NCBI GenBank assembly: GCA_023313575.1
Contig: JAJTTP010000004.1
Location: 2,542,001 to 2,606,000 of the forward strand
From: Eutypella sp. D-1
Taxonomy: Eukaryota > Ascomycota > Sordariomycetes > Xylariales > Diatrypaceae
Direction: 5' to 3'
DNA length: 64,000 nucleotides
Shown: one piece after another, positions 32,401 through 41,934 of the stretch
Layout: every line of letters begins with the position of its first letter
Numbering within the stretch: position 1 is the first letter of the stretch
Made by a program: the position numbers and the translations under genes
The notes under the pieces: generated by a model
Seen by the model: only the letters and a program-made list of their open reading frames with translations
Told to the model about the DNA's origin: nothing
Database searches by the model: none

Positions 32401-33926
32401 TACGCAAGGGACAACAGTACCCCAATAGCACCACGATCACGGGTACAGACCGGGGAAGGGGTCAGGCTGGACATAAAGGAGGAGCACAGATCGAGTACAG
32501 ATCCCCGGTGCGGGAACTATCTTCCTGCCATCGAGCCTAAACCCGGCTATAACCAGGCCCGCCCACGGCTCACCTCGCTCTGACATGCTTTTTTTTTTTT
32601 TAAGATACGAAGTAATAATAAATTGTAGACGCTGTGGCTTAATGAATTGGCTTATACGGTCGCGGAAGAATCCGATGGCCCTTTTATTTTCGCTATATCA
32701 AAATACGATATTTTCTGATCTGTACTAATTTTTTCCAATAGGACACGCGCGCGGCCCCAGTAATAGAGGAGATCTGCCAGCCTAGCAATCCACCTGGTCC
32801 CCTGTTTGCCTGTCTAGCCAGCGGCATGGAATAGAAAGGGAACACCAGAAAAAAACGTTCCTTACGTAACTGCATATGCACGATCCTTCAATCCCTAAAC
32901 TCGACCGCAATCGTAACTAGCGGATTAGCCGGATGTGCTAACTCGCCTCGCAGTTGGTTCGGTAAAATGCAATGCAACGTCTTGGTAAGATGGCATGAAT
33001 CATGTAGTGCCCAAGGTACGCCTCAACTCTTCGTCAAATCATTGGACACAGCTGTCTAGGGATGCTGTTGTAGATACTCCCCAATGCTGTCTTATGCTGA
33101 GGAGTGCATCACCCTCTATATGCTCGCAACCGTCGTTTGCCGTTAACGCGCATGACGGTTACCTGACGATTCAAGACCTGCCGACGCCGAGTTCCGGTAA
33201 TATAGTTTAGAGAAGCCATCGACGTCATTACTGCAGTCAGCGATTCTCCCGGGTGGTAAATCAAAATGCAAACCCCTATACCTTGCGGATTGGTTGGTAA
33301 TAGTTGGCAGTCGTCAAAGTTGTTTCTCAGTAAATCGGGCATTTAGCGGGCTACAACACGAAGGAGCGCAGTCCAACATGCAAGCCTTGTATTGGCTGCT
33401 TTTGTGGTCGTCCAATAGGAGATTTGACTAAAGACTAATGCGGTCTTTGCGTTGGCAAACGCCTCGTGATGTTGCCATCCTCGACTCTTACTTCAACATC
33501 CCTGGCTAGCAAACTGTCGATCCACTACTATCTTGAGATTTATGGCTCTTGTCAGCACGGGAGAAATCAAGGAATCGTGGTTCAACGAACGAAATCCCAT
33601 CTCATATTCGACATTGCCGGGGGTTCAGCGTAACCGGGGGGTTCGGAAGAGAGAGAGAGAGAGAGAGAGAGCTCGGTCCAGGGGCATTCGACCAGTTAGC
33701 CAGTCAGCCACCAAATGAATGCTGTAACTAGTTCATGATCGAGGTGTTTCTCTCGATCAGACCTCTATCACCGATTATAAATACCTTCCTTCTCCCCGTG
33801 TTCAAGTGGATTTATTCCTCATCAGCTCCAGCATCACCACCATCAGCAGCAGCATCCAACAGCCTCTCGCTTCTTTAACTACTCCATAACTCCAGTCTCC
33901 CAGACAACTTGTCAACCAAGTCCAAA
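29451..33926. other. Gene-poor spacer upstream of the hydrophobin gene
   Basis: About 4.5 kb. The only long frame is 31846-32583 (+, 245 codons). It has no recognisable domain, no codon bias and overlapping open frames on the other strand, so I do not call it. A GA repeat lies at 33648-33671. The last 150 nt form the hydrophobin promoter and leader. Confidence 0.5.
33776..33783 (+). promoter_or_regulatory. TATA box of the hydrophobin gene
   Basis: TATAAATA lies 144 nt upstream of the hydrophobin ATG. It is followed by a CA/TC-rich leader with CAGCAGCAG and ending CCAAA before the ATG, a typical leader of a highly expressed fungal gene. Confidence 0.6.
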
Positions 33927-34336
33927 ATGCAGCTCACTACCTTCCTCTCCACCCTCCTGGCGGCTACTGCCATTGCTGTCCCTACTACCGGCGGCGGTGG
34001 CGGTGGCACTTATATTGCTTGCTCTCCCGGGCTGTACAGTAGCCCCCAATGCTGTGCTACTGATGTCCTCGGTGTTGCCGACCTCGACTGCCAGACCCGT
34101 AAGTTTTAAAATCTAGAAGATACACTTGGCTTGTGGACTAACAATGATGTAGCCGACGATGTCCCAAAAAGCGCTCACGACTTCGAGGCGATCTGTGCTG
34201 AAGGTGGCCAGCGCGCTCGCTGCTGCGTTCTCCCCGTCGTAAGTCTCCTCCTGAAAGCCTCACAAAGGTTCAGCTGACTGACCATATTCTGCAGCTCGGG
34301 CAAAGCGTGCTCTGCCAGACTCCCCTTGGCCTCTAA
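33927..34336 (+). CDS. Class II hydrophobin
   Basis: Three exons (33927-34098, 34153-34238 and 34295-34336) with 54- and 56-nt introns, both opening GTAAGT, give 99 residues. A signal peptide (MQLTTFLSTLLAATAIAVP) is followed by a Gly6 linker. Eight cysteines come in the hydrophobin order C..CC..C..C..CC..C: in YIACSPG, PQCCA, LDCQ, AICAEGG, ARCCV and LCQ. The even spacing and the SAHDFEAICAEGG segment mark class II. Such proteins are secreted, self-assemble at air-water or hyphal surfaces and lower surface tension. Intron 1 falls just after the fourth cysteine and intron 2 just before LGQ, which is common in the family. The gene lies next to repeat-rich DNA. An in-frame Met six codons upstream is not used in this model because the signal peptide starts cleanly at the chosen Met. 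Confidence 0.95.
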
Positions 34337-35946
34337 ATGGACTGAGCGTAGTGTCACGGTTAGCCTATACGCCCATTCCATGATGTTCGCTGCTGGTGGT
34401 TTGGATAGGCTATCAAGGATCCACCCGATGCGCTGATGAGCTGGGACGGAGCTGGGGAGGCTGCTGCTTCAGAGATTACACTCGTTCAACTCTTGTTCTT
34501 CGTCTTCGTTGAATCCAAGCGAGCTGATTGGGAGGAAAAATCCTGGATATACGGAGGAATCTGGATATATTTAGTCTTTTTGAAATCTGCTAGATCATTA
34601 TCTATATTAATCAAAGCGGGAAGACGTTCTTGCTAACATCATGTGTCCCAGAAGTATAGAAATTGTGAATCGTTTCTATCTTCACTATAGTGCGGTGCCA
34701 GGTTGGTTTCTGGTGCCTTTGAACTGTCTTTATATGTTTTTGGTAGGATTTGTTTTTCTATTAAAGATATGTTTAACGAAGTTACAGATATTCGATATGC
34801 ACTATGGTCTTCGTGTCTCTCATGATATATAGTAAGCGGCGACTGTATGCATTTCTATAGTTACGAGACTGCCTGGGCTAATCCGACTATGTCCAATTTC
34901 TTGAAACTCTCCAGTGCAATTCCGTTGTTTATCTGCCCCCTTACCCATATCAGCGAATATCTAGATAATGTGTCCGGAGCTTGTGTTGTCAATGAAAAGC
35001 CCCCTTTGACGTCGTCCATCTGCTTATCAATGACGGGTTTACCCCTTTTGATAGGCTTCGCGATACGGCTTGCGGCTGAGACCAAAGGTGGGGAAGGGGC
35101 GCTGCAGTGTAACGTGACAATGACCCCTATCTCCTAGTTCCACCCATAGCCTTCCTTGCTTACGATCTTGAAAAACATAATCCGGAGAGATGTTGATGAC
35201 GACATGTCTTATGTCTTGAGACCGACGTTTCCTAGTTAGTTCCAATCTGTGAAACCCGCGTAAGCGGAAGCTAGCATCCGTGTCGCCACCCAACGGTGGA
35301 GGATACAAGAAGGCAAGACACATCACGTGGCTATTCTCGTTAAATACATTTCAATTTCTAGACTGACCAGATCCTGAAAGGGAACTCTGTTTGTCTAAGG
35401 CGCTTCACCGAAGTGTTGTATAAACAATGAATTAGATTGTCAAGTCAGTCGATTGATAGATATTATACATAAATACGAATGTTAGATTCAAGATCTCGCA
35501 GTTATTGGTCAATTTCATTTCTAGGGAATATGATCAGGGATTTGGTGTTTACAGCCCTGTGGAGGGAAAAGAAGAAAAGAAGAAAACCCAATTCATTAGG
35601 AAACAGCATATTTTTAAGTCAGCCTGATCTCATCCTTCATATTTGTTTCTGGTCCCACGTTTTCTGATAGACTTAACATGCTTCAGGTGACAATGGGCAC
35701 GGATTATAAGATAAAAGCCATTGTCCACCAACGTACCTAATATATATTAGCAACCATTATATTCTCCTGTGGAAGCAAGGGGTAAACCCATATAACAACC
35801 CACATGATGCACGTATCATGCTTCGAGTGATACGGCCGTATAATCTGCCTTTATAAACCCCTTGCAGATTCTCATATGCTTGTGCAATACGTGTAATAAG
35901 TTATGTTCTTGTGTCATACGTATAAGACCAGAAGTGCCCATGGGCA
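34337..35946. other. Gene-free AT-richer spacer between hydrophobin and solo LTR
   Basis: The short ORFs here (for example 34847-35137 + and 35039-35326 -) overlap each other, lack domains and are not called. A GTGCCCATGGGCAC palindrome at 35934-35947 lies directly beside the LTR insertion site. A related GACAATGGGCAC word occurs near 35690. Confidence 0.5.
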
Positions 35947-36172
35947 CTAGGTGTCACGTGATAAAGGGATAGGGGCGCTACCAGCGCCCTCCCCCCTGTT
36001 CTACAGGCTACGATAGACTAGAATTATCTATAAGTAGGGGGCTTCGCCCCCTGCGGTTCTAGTAGAGGGCCAGAGTTCAATAAGTATTCGACCTCTACCT
36101 ATACTATAGCGCCTTCACTGTGACTCCCCGGCTACTATCTTTCACTCTACGCCCAAGATCCCTAACACTAGG
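35947..36172. mobile_element. Solo LTR with 5-bp target-site duplication
   Basis: A 216-bp element (35952-36167) starts TGTCACGTG and ends CCCTAACA, so it has the TG..CA ends of an LTR with short inverted tips (TGT/ACA). The five bases CTAGG occur immediately before (35947-35951) and after (36168-36172), as left by a retrotransposon integrase. Inside are a hairpin GGGGGCTTCGCCCCC and a TTCAATAAG polyadenylation-like signal. No internal domain or second LTR is present, so this is the product of LTR-LTR recombination. A Copia-type origin is likely from the size, but Gypsy cannot be excluded. It lies 287 nt past the stop of the FUN34-type transporter gene. Confidence 0.85.
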
Positions 36173-36458
36173 ATTTGTATATCATACTAGTCTCTAAACT
36201 ATAGCCGCAGTATCAACTGTCCAAATAATATACAAAGAGCTCTCCATGGCTCTAAGTGTCAATTTCGGTTTGAGCTGGCCGTCGATTTCGGTGCCGTTGG
36301 TTGTCGTGGCTGTGGTGCCTGGATAGCTAAAGTACTGATAAGGCATTCAATATGTGGCTGCGAAACGGTAATTATTGGGTAGTCCGATGCCCCCTATCTT
36401 GAGGGGGCATCTGGAAAACTAGGTAACCAACCGGGGCATTCCGCAAAGATGTCCATCC

Positions 36459-37500
36459 TTAATCTTCCTTATCGTTCGCGCCCAATTCTACGTCCGTTCT
36501 CGGCCACAAGTGGCTCAGATCCCCGACAGGAAGCTTGATAGGGATGCGCATCTCGCCCGCCATGATGATGAAGCACATGTACCAGCCCAGTGTTGCGACG
36601 ACGAACAATATGGCACCTCCGGTCTAGTCATATTAGCATGATGTAGGCACTATGAGGGTATTTAGCTTCATATACCTTCTGCAACGTTAATGCGGTCTCA
36701 AAGTCGAGCCAACTAAGGTGCCAGTATGCCCCCGACAGGACCCACGTGGCCGTCGTCGTGAGCATAAATATCAAAGCGAACACGACGTTGATCTTCAAGG
36801 TGAAGATAAAGAACGTGAAAAGTGCGAAACCCCAAGCTAGGAGGTAAAGTGCAATAGCTGCGTTGTAATGCGGAGACAAGGTCCCCGTGGGATCTTCCTC
36901 CGTCGCGAAAGGCAGTCCAAGTTCCAAGGATGGGAGTTGGATCATGCCAAAGGACAGCCAGAATACGGTGAAGAGCCCCATGACCATCATTGAGAAGAAA
37001 TTTCCCATGATCCATTCGAAAACCATGGCAAAGATGAGAAGTACGGGGCCGGTGAAGAAGAAAATACCCCTGACAATGCGTAAGCCGTCCGATTCAAACC
37101 AGGCCTAAGTGTTGACGGCTCTACTCACGCAATGGGACTCAGGCCTTCCGCTCCTCCCCATCCCATCAAAACCATGGCAAATGGGTAGACCGACAGAACA
37201 AAGCTACAAATGATCAGCGGGGTGCGATCTAATTTTCAGTGACTATCCGGTACCCACCCGACGAAACCGAGCGGTGTCGGGTTAGCGAATCGCCTGTGGT
37301 AATTGCCGACATGAGGAACTTTGGGGGTCAGGTAGAGCTAGCGAAGTCAGTAAACCTCCTTCGGTGATAGATAACTAATGGAAGGTTAAGACCTTTTCGA
37401 ACAGCTCGGGCGACATCGTTACGGCGGTGGCCGTCCTATGCAACCCTTTTTCCTCATCGTGAATACTAGTCCTGAGACCGGCGTCCGTTCCGCTCGACAT
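36459..37500 (-). CDS. GPR1/FUN34/YaaH-family acetate/ammonium transporter
   Basis: Five exons on the minus strand (37500-37393, 37337-37258, 37203-37129, 37069-36676 and 36623-36459) join in phase to 273 residues. Introns are 52-59 nt. The first donor is an uncommon GTCTTA. The others start GTGGGT, GTGAGT and GTATAT. The N-terminus is cytosolic. A segment of the form SPELFEK-LYLTPKVP precedes the family signature NPTPLG (about residues 55-60). Six hydrophobic helices follow, including GIFFFTGPVLLIFAMVFEW and MVMGLFTVFWLSFGMIQLP. The tail ends ANDKED. Relatives (yeast Ato/Ady2, Aspergillus AcpA, bacterial SatP) move acetate with protons or help ammonium export across the plasma membrane. It is the first gene of an accessory-looking block. 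The family is certain; the solute is not. Confidence 0.92.
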
Positions 37501-38560
37501 CTTGAATGCAGTTGGCTTGAGATGTTTCGTTTCAACTTTATCGACAAGCGCTCGAAATAATCGCCACTGATTGAGCCACTGACCAGGTCCTCAACGGCGG
37601 CCCCGTTAGAGAAACCCGCATCCTTTTTGTACCTCCCCATCATTTGCATCGTCTGCGCCGTCACGTTTCGACGTAGCTCAGCCTCCACGGATAATATACG
37701 AAAGCTAGACGTGGTCTTCGTAATCTCGGACGCCGGGGGATGGCATGCGTCCGGATCAATCAGTTTTGCCAGATGATTGCATGGACGCCCGAAAGACAGG
37801 AACCGAAATGCATCCCCAATCAAACGTCTGCCGGATGGCAAGTCACTATGCGGGGTACAGGTATATCTCAGGAGGTCTAATTGCAGGGTAGCGTCGTCTG
37901 CCCAAAAGAGCAAAGACAAAGGCCGGAAGGGGCCCCGTAAGCGAACGGCTATTTAACGCTTCCCCAAAATCTTGTTGTTATCGCCGCGTCTCAACGGGTC
38001 AGCGGATTGCCAGAGCTGGAAGTCTAGTGATCGAGTATCGTTGGCTATTGCAACCCCTTGCAGAGGTCGGATTCGTCGAGCCCGTGTGAGTCAGATCCGA
38101 ATGGGAGCGCACGGGGTATGAAATCGCGCCTGGGCGTCGATGCCGCGGCTAATTTATATATTACTTATATAGATTTGGGGTTTTGCTATTGCTACGCGGG
38201 GGTCATACGCTGTGGAGAGGGCGCCAGACACTTTGAAAATGAGCCCACGTCGGCAGCATTAACCGCTTATGATTCCATGTCCTCGGTACTTGAGATTCAT
38301 GCTGCGTATGTAACCTTCGAACACGACGTCGATATCTTCCGATGCTATCGACGTCATTGTCATCTCATAAATGACATCCCCAGCACTCATCTGATGTGAG
38401 GGGTTGAGGCGACTTTGAATGGAGGTCGCAGACGATTAAGGTAGTCAAGCTTGCGAGCCATTCGTTCCAAGACTCCAGGATTACGCCCGCTATCTTACTC
38501 GCATAGACTTGGGTCCCATCATAAGATCTAGGGCGTTGCCTTCATGTGTACAGCTCGGGG
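37501..38560. other. Spacer between transporter and oxygenase genes
   Basis: It contains the promoter of the FUN34-type gene and the 3' flank of the oxygenase gene. The 166-codon minus ORF (37419-37919) overlaps the true first exon in another frame. It and the plus ORF 38058-38399 have no recognisable features. Confidence 0.5.
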
Positions 38561-39715
38561 TCATGATTCTTCGCCTGCTGGCTCTGTCTGGTGCATCGCC
38601 TTAACTCGCTTCTTCACCCAGTCAATGCAAGAGATTTCATCATACTTCTTCTGCTGCCCCTTCTCGACACAGCTATCCAACACTGCACAGCTCTCATTGG
38701 GACTGAATCCGAAAAAGAAAGGCATGCTGACGCGCTCCCTGCCGCTCCAATTCTGAGCCCTATGCACGGTGCTGACATACCGGTCATTGGTGATGCGTTG
38801 CATATAGTCCGCGATGTTGACTACGAACGTCCCCGGAATAGGTTTTGCATTGATCCACTGCCCTTGACGATTCAGTACCTGAAGCCCACCGTTGTCGTCC
38901 TGCCATAACATCGTGAACAGCTGGAAATCGGTATGAGAGCCGACCGAGACCTCCGCCTCGGGATCATCTGGGGATCTAGGCGTTGGAATCGGTGGGTAAT
39001 AGTTCAAGGCTAACGCCGCGTCCGGATACTGGAACTTAGCAGCGAAGAAGTTCTCTGGGAGGTCTAGGGAAAGCGCAAAGATCTTCACGAGTTCCCGGGC
39101 CACTGCCAGGCAGGACCGCCAATATGTGACGATGGCTTCCTGAAAATGAGAGAGGTTGCGGGTCGCGTTCCAATGATGATCTTCGCATCGCAGATGTTGA
39201 GCAACTTCGGGAGGCACCTCCGAGACGTCCTCGACGGTCGGATCGAACTTCGGATCATAGGTCCATGAGAAGGTCTCCCGCACATCGATAGACTCGAACG
39301 GGTTTAGTCGCTGTGAACCACGTGGCTTATAGCCATTGAAATGTTTGGACTTGGCAGAGCTGGCGCGCTCTTTCACCTCCAACGGTTGCCGGAAAAAGTC
39401 CAGGCACGCATTGTACGCTTTGTCCGTAACTTCGGGGGGTATACCGTGGTTCTTGATGTAGAAGAAACCGTTGTTCATAGCCGCATCGCGGATCTGGCCG
39501 GCGATCGTCTGGCGACCGGCCACATCCCGTGCGTCGAAGATCGCGGATATATCGATGATGGGAATCTCGGAAGGATCCGCATCGCGGAGCGGGGTTCGCA
39601 ACACGGCCCGAGATATCGGCCCGTTCCCGGATGCTAGCCGAAGCTCTGTTGTAGGGATCCCGGAAAGTCCTGGCGCGGAACTAGTAGTCGCGGGTGGTAC
39701 TTGGGTTGCCATCAT
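38561..39715 (-). CDS. 2-oxoglutarate/Fe(II) oxygenase, isopenicillin-N-synthase-like
   Basis: A single exon of 384 residues. The N-terminal DIOX_N part contains IPIIDISAIF (about 51-60) and NNGFFYIKNHGI. The double-stranded beta-helix core supplies the iron ligands H261 and D263 (SHTDFQLFTMLWQD) and H318 (VSTVHRAQN). R328-x-S330 (RERVSMPFFFGF) binds 2-oxoglutarate. All catalytic residues are present, so an active hydroxylase, desaturase or ring-forming enzyme is predicted. In fungi such enzymes often act in secondary metabolism or in breakdown of xenobiotics and flavonoid-type compounds. No backbone synthase lies in this window, so a metabolite cluster is not supported. It shares a 741-nt upstream region with the gene at 40457, with which it is divergent. 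Substrate unknown. Confidence 0.9.
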   Translation of the reverse strand: MMATQVPPATTSSAPGLSGIPTTELRLASGNGPISRAVLRTPLRDADPSEIPIIDISAIFDARDVAGRQTIAGQIRDAAMNNGFFYIKNHGIPPEVTDKAYNACLDFFRQPLEVKERASSAKSKHFNGYKPRGSQRLNPFESIDVRETFSWTYDPKFDPTVEDVSEVPPEVAQHLRCEDHHWNATRNLSHFQEAIVTYWRSCLAVARELVKIFALSLDLPENFFAAKFQYPDAALALNYYPPIPTPRSPDDPEAEVSVGSHTDFQLFTMLWQDDNGGLQVLNRQGQWINAKPIPGTFVVNIADYMQRITNDRYVSTVHRAQNWSGRERVSMPFFFGFSPNESCAVLDSCVEKGQQKKYDEISCIDWVKKRVKAMHQTEPAGEES

Positions 39716-40456
39716 TAAGGGGAAACCTAGACGTGAGTGTTGGGTGGCAAGAGCCGAAAAGGGTCCCTATTAAGCAGCAATTCGAATGCGGATTGATAAA
39801 ACTCGAGTCCTCCCGTGTAAATCGCCGTTTGCTATGTCTCGTCTGGGTGGGGTAGGGCGAGTATCCAATGATCAAGCAGAGTCCGATTGGCGTTTTATTT
39901 TCCGACTAATTGCTATCTAGGATCCCTTTCACTTGCACAATTACTTTGAAGCAAGTTATTTACGATTTATACCCCGGAGGTCTGCATAAACTCGCCAGTG
40001 TCACAACTTCTGATTCGCGATGACTGATCAATCCAATGCCATTCTAACCCAGAACATCAAGCATATCATTCTCATCGTACCTAGTTAGTAGTGATGGGAT
40101 TTCTTCAGAAACTCGAGGAAACCACATCGTGTCGAAGATTGGTCCACATTGCAACGCGAGTTACTCCTGCATCATGCATCCTGTTAGACTCGAGCCTCCA
40201 ACCTTCTATCACATTAGTCTAGAGTTTCTGTTTATCTACCCAATGGTAACCTTGTAAATAAGTAATGGGCCAGTCTAGAGACCCCGGACTGGCATAATAT
40301 GATAGGCAGATCTATTCTTCCAAGTCCCATAATAAGCGGGGATCGGGCTGTTGAGCGCAGCGATGCCCAACAAATTGCAGTGAAACCTTATTTCTGATTG
40401 ATATATATCCAGGACCCAGGAGTATCGTTCTTCCTGCTTGAGATACGAGTCTAAAC
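39716..40456. other. Bidirectional promoter region
   Basis: This spacer lies between the divergent oxygenase gene (minus) and the 206-codon ORF (plus). No distinct TATA box or repeat stands out. Confidence 0.45.
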
Positions 40457-41077
40457 ATGGCCACTTTTTCAGAGAATGTCTTGTCAGACCCAATGGCGAC
40501 GAGAGACACGGCGTCAAGCAGCAACCCGGAGCGGAAGGATGAACGGAGCCCGCCCCGTTCACCGGCCGACAAGGTAGACGACAGCAACAGCCCGACGAAG
40601 CAGTCTCGGGGTCCGAACGAGTCTTCCGCAATAGTGGGGGCTTGGGACACCGCCGATCCCGCCTACAAGGCGAGGCGTCAATCTTTATTGGCCGGTATAA
40701 AGCCCCCCGGCGATGAATGGGAGTTCCTGGACCATCACAAAACCCAGCACTCGCCCGCGAGCGAGGTCTCCAGCACGGGCGCCGTCGCCAACAACATGGT
40801 AGCGCCGCCGCTGTCGATTTCTCAGCGGAAGAGGCTTCTGGCCCTCGATTCCCTCAACATCCGCCAGGACGAGGAGGACGAGGAGGGAGAGGAGCCGCCG
40901 CGCCAGCAGCAGCAGCAGGAGGTCAAGGAACCACATGTCGTCGCCAAGCCGGCGGAACCCGAAAAGCTGCAAGCGGAGGAGACACCGGAAAGCTCCGCTG
41001 AGGCTATCCGATATGCGCTGCTGAATAAGCTGCTCGAGAAGAGCCGACTCGACTCCGAAAGCAGCGATCGATCTTAA
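40457..41077 (+). CDS. Disordered hypothetical protein
   Basis: A single open frame of 206 residues with a good start context (TAAACATGGCC). It is predicted to be largely disordered and rich in Ser, Pro, Glu and Asp. Short ordered-looking pieces are SSAIVGAWDTADPAYKARRQ and SISQRKRLLALDSLNIRQDE, then an acidic EDEEDEEGEE tract and a Gln5 run. A C-terminal helix (AEAIRYALLNKLLEKSRL) may be an interaction motif. I do not recognise the family. Composition differs from flanking non-coding DNA and codons end mostly in C or G, which supports a real gene. It is divergent from the oxygenase and convergent with the kinase gene. No function can be inferred. Confidence 0.5.
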   Translation: MATFSENVLSDPMATRDTASSSNPERKDERSPPRSPADKVDDSNSPTKQSRGPNESSAIVGAWDTADPAYKARRQSLLAGIKPPGDEWEFLDHHKTQHSPASEVSSTGAVANNMVAPPLSISQRKRLLALDSLNIRQDEEDEEGEEPPRQQQQQEVKEPHVVAKPAEPEKLQAEETPESSAEAIRYALLNKLLEKSRLDSESSDRS

Positions 41078-41934
41078 GCTCTCCAGTCTGCGCGAAAGTC
41101 ATCATCATTTCCAGGTCCGTTCCTGGCATACTCGTGGATGAACTGGTCAACTATGCACTTCCAGCACTGCCTATGCGTGGACGGACGGCCGGATTGTGAC
41201 GACGATGTCCCATCCATCTTTGCCAAGGTGTGATCAATACGCCGACGTTCGCTTTTCTTTATACGTATGTGGCCTCACCAATATTTTTACATAGCTAATG
41301 CTAACACTTACCTATGCTATTAGCTTGGAAGCCCTTGGTCCGGCATACCTTCCACCCCCCGCTTGCAGGTACTTGACATTACGGCCCTTACCGTAGCGGC
41401 CGTCTATATACCGATGCGTATTGAGTCGGAGACGAGATCCAGTTTTGAAGCAACTCCGTTTCAAGTATCAAGACGGCGAGGCTCAGTCAGAACACGTTTA
41501 GGGCGTCTGCTCTGTCACCCTGAACGGAACTTGCGCATCCCGACCCGTACTTCGTCCGAAAAGGGGCTTGATAGCCAAGGTTCAGGTTTGCACACCCCCC
41601 CCCCCCCCGCATTGTCATATTTTGCGTGGGTTTATCTTCAGGGCGTCGTATTTGAGGCAAAGGAGTTTTGGTGTATAGTAGAGTGGGGCACCGGAGTATA
41701 CACATTTAGTTATAAGAATGAACATGGCCGACATCCTGTGAAAAGATAAGAGTGTGCTTCAGATCTTGCATGTTTTAATGTAGTCTAAAGTGACTCGTAA
41801 TGTGGTTCTTTGCCCGTCAACGTCTTGAGTCGATATAAATATGATTAGTAGCCTATGCTGAGGTTGCTGTCTCTTACATATTCTAATCTACTTTTGATCC
41901 TATATAAGCGAAAACCCATATTACGATAATATAC
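41078..41934. other. Convergent 3' spacer
   Basis: Contains a 14-C run (41595-41608). The 128-codon ORF across this run is not credible. Confidence 0.5.

Noticed and set aside
31846..32583. 245-codon plus-strand ORF in the gene-poor region
   Set aside because: No domain, codon bias or splice context is visible, and the opposite strand is equally open. It would need transcript evidence.
37419..37919. 166-codon minus-strand ORF
   Set aside because: It overlaps the first exon of the FUN34-type gene in another frame. The exon frame gives a continuous family match after splicing.
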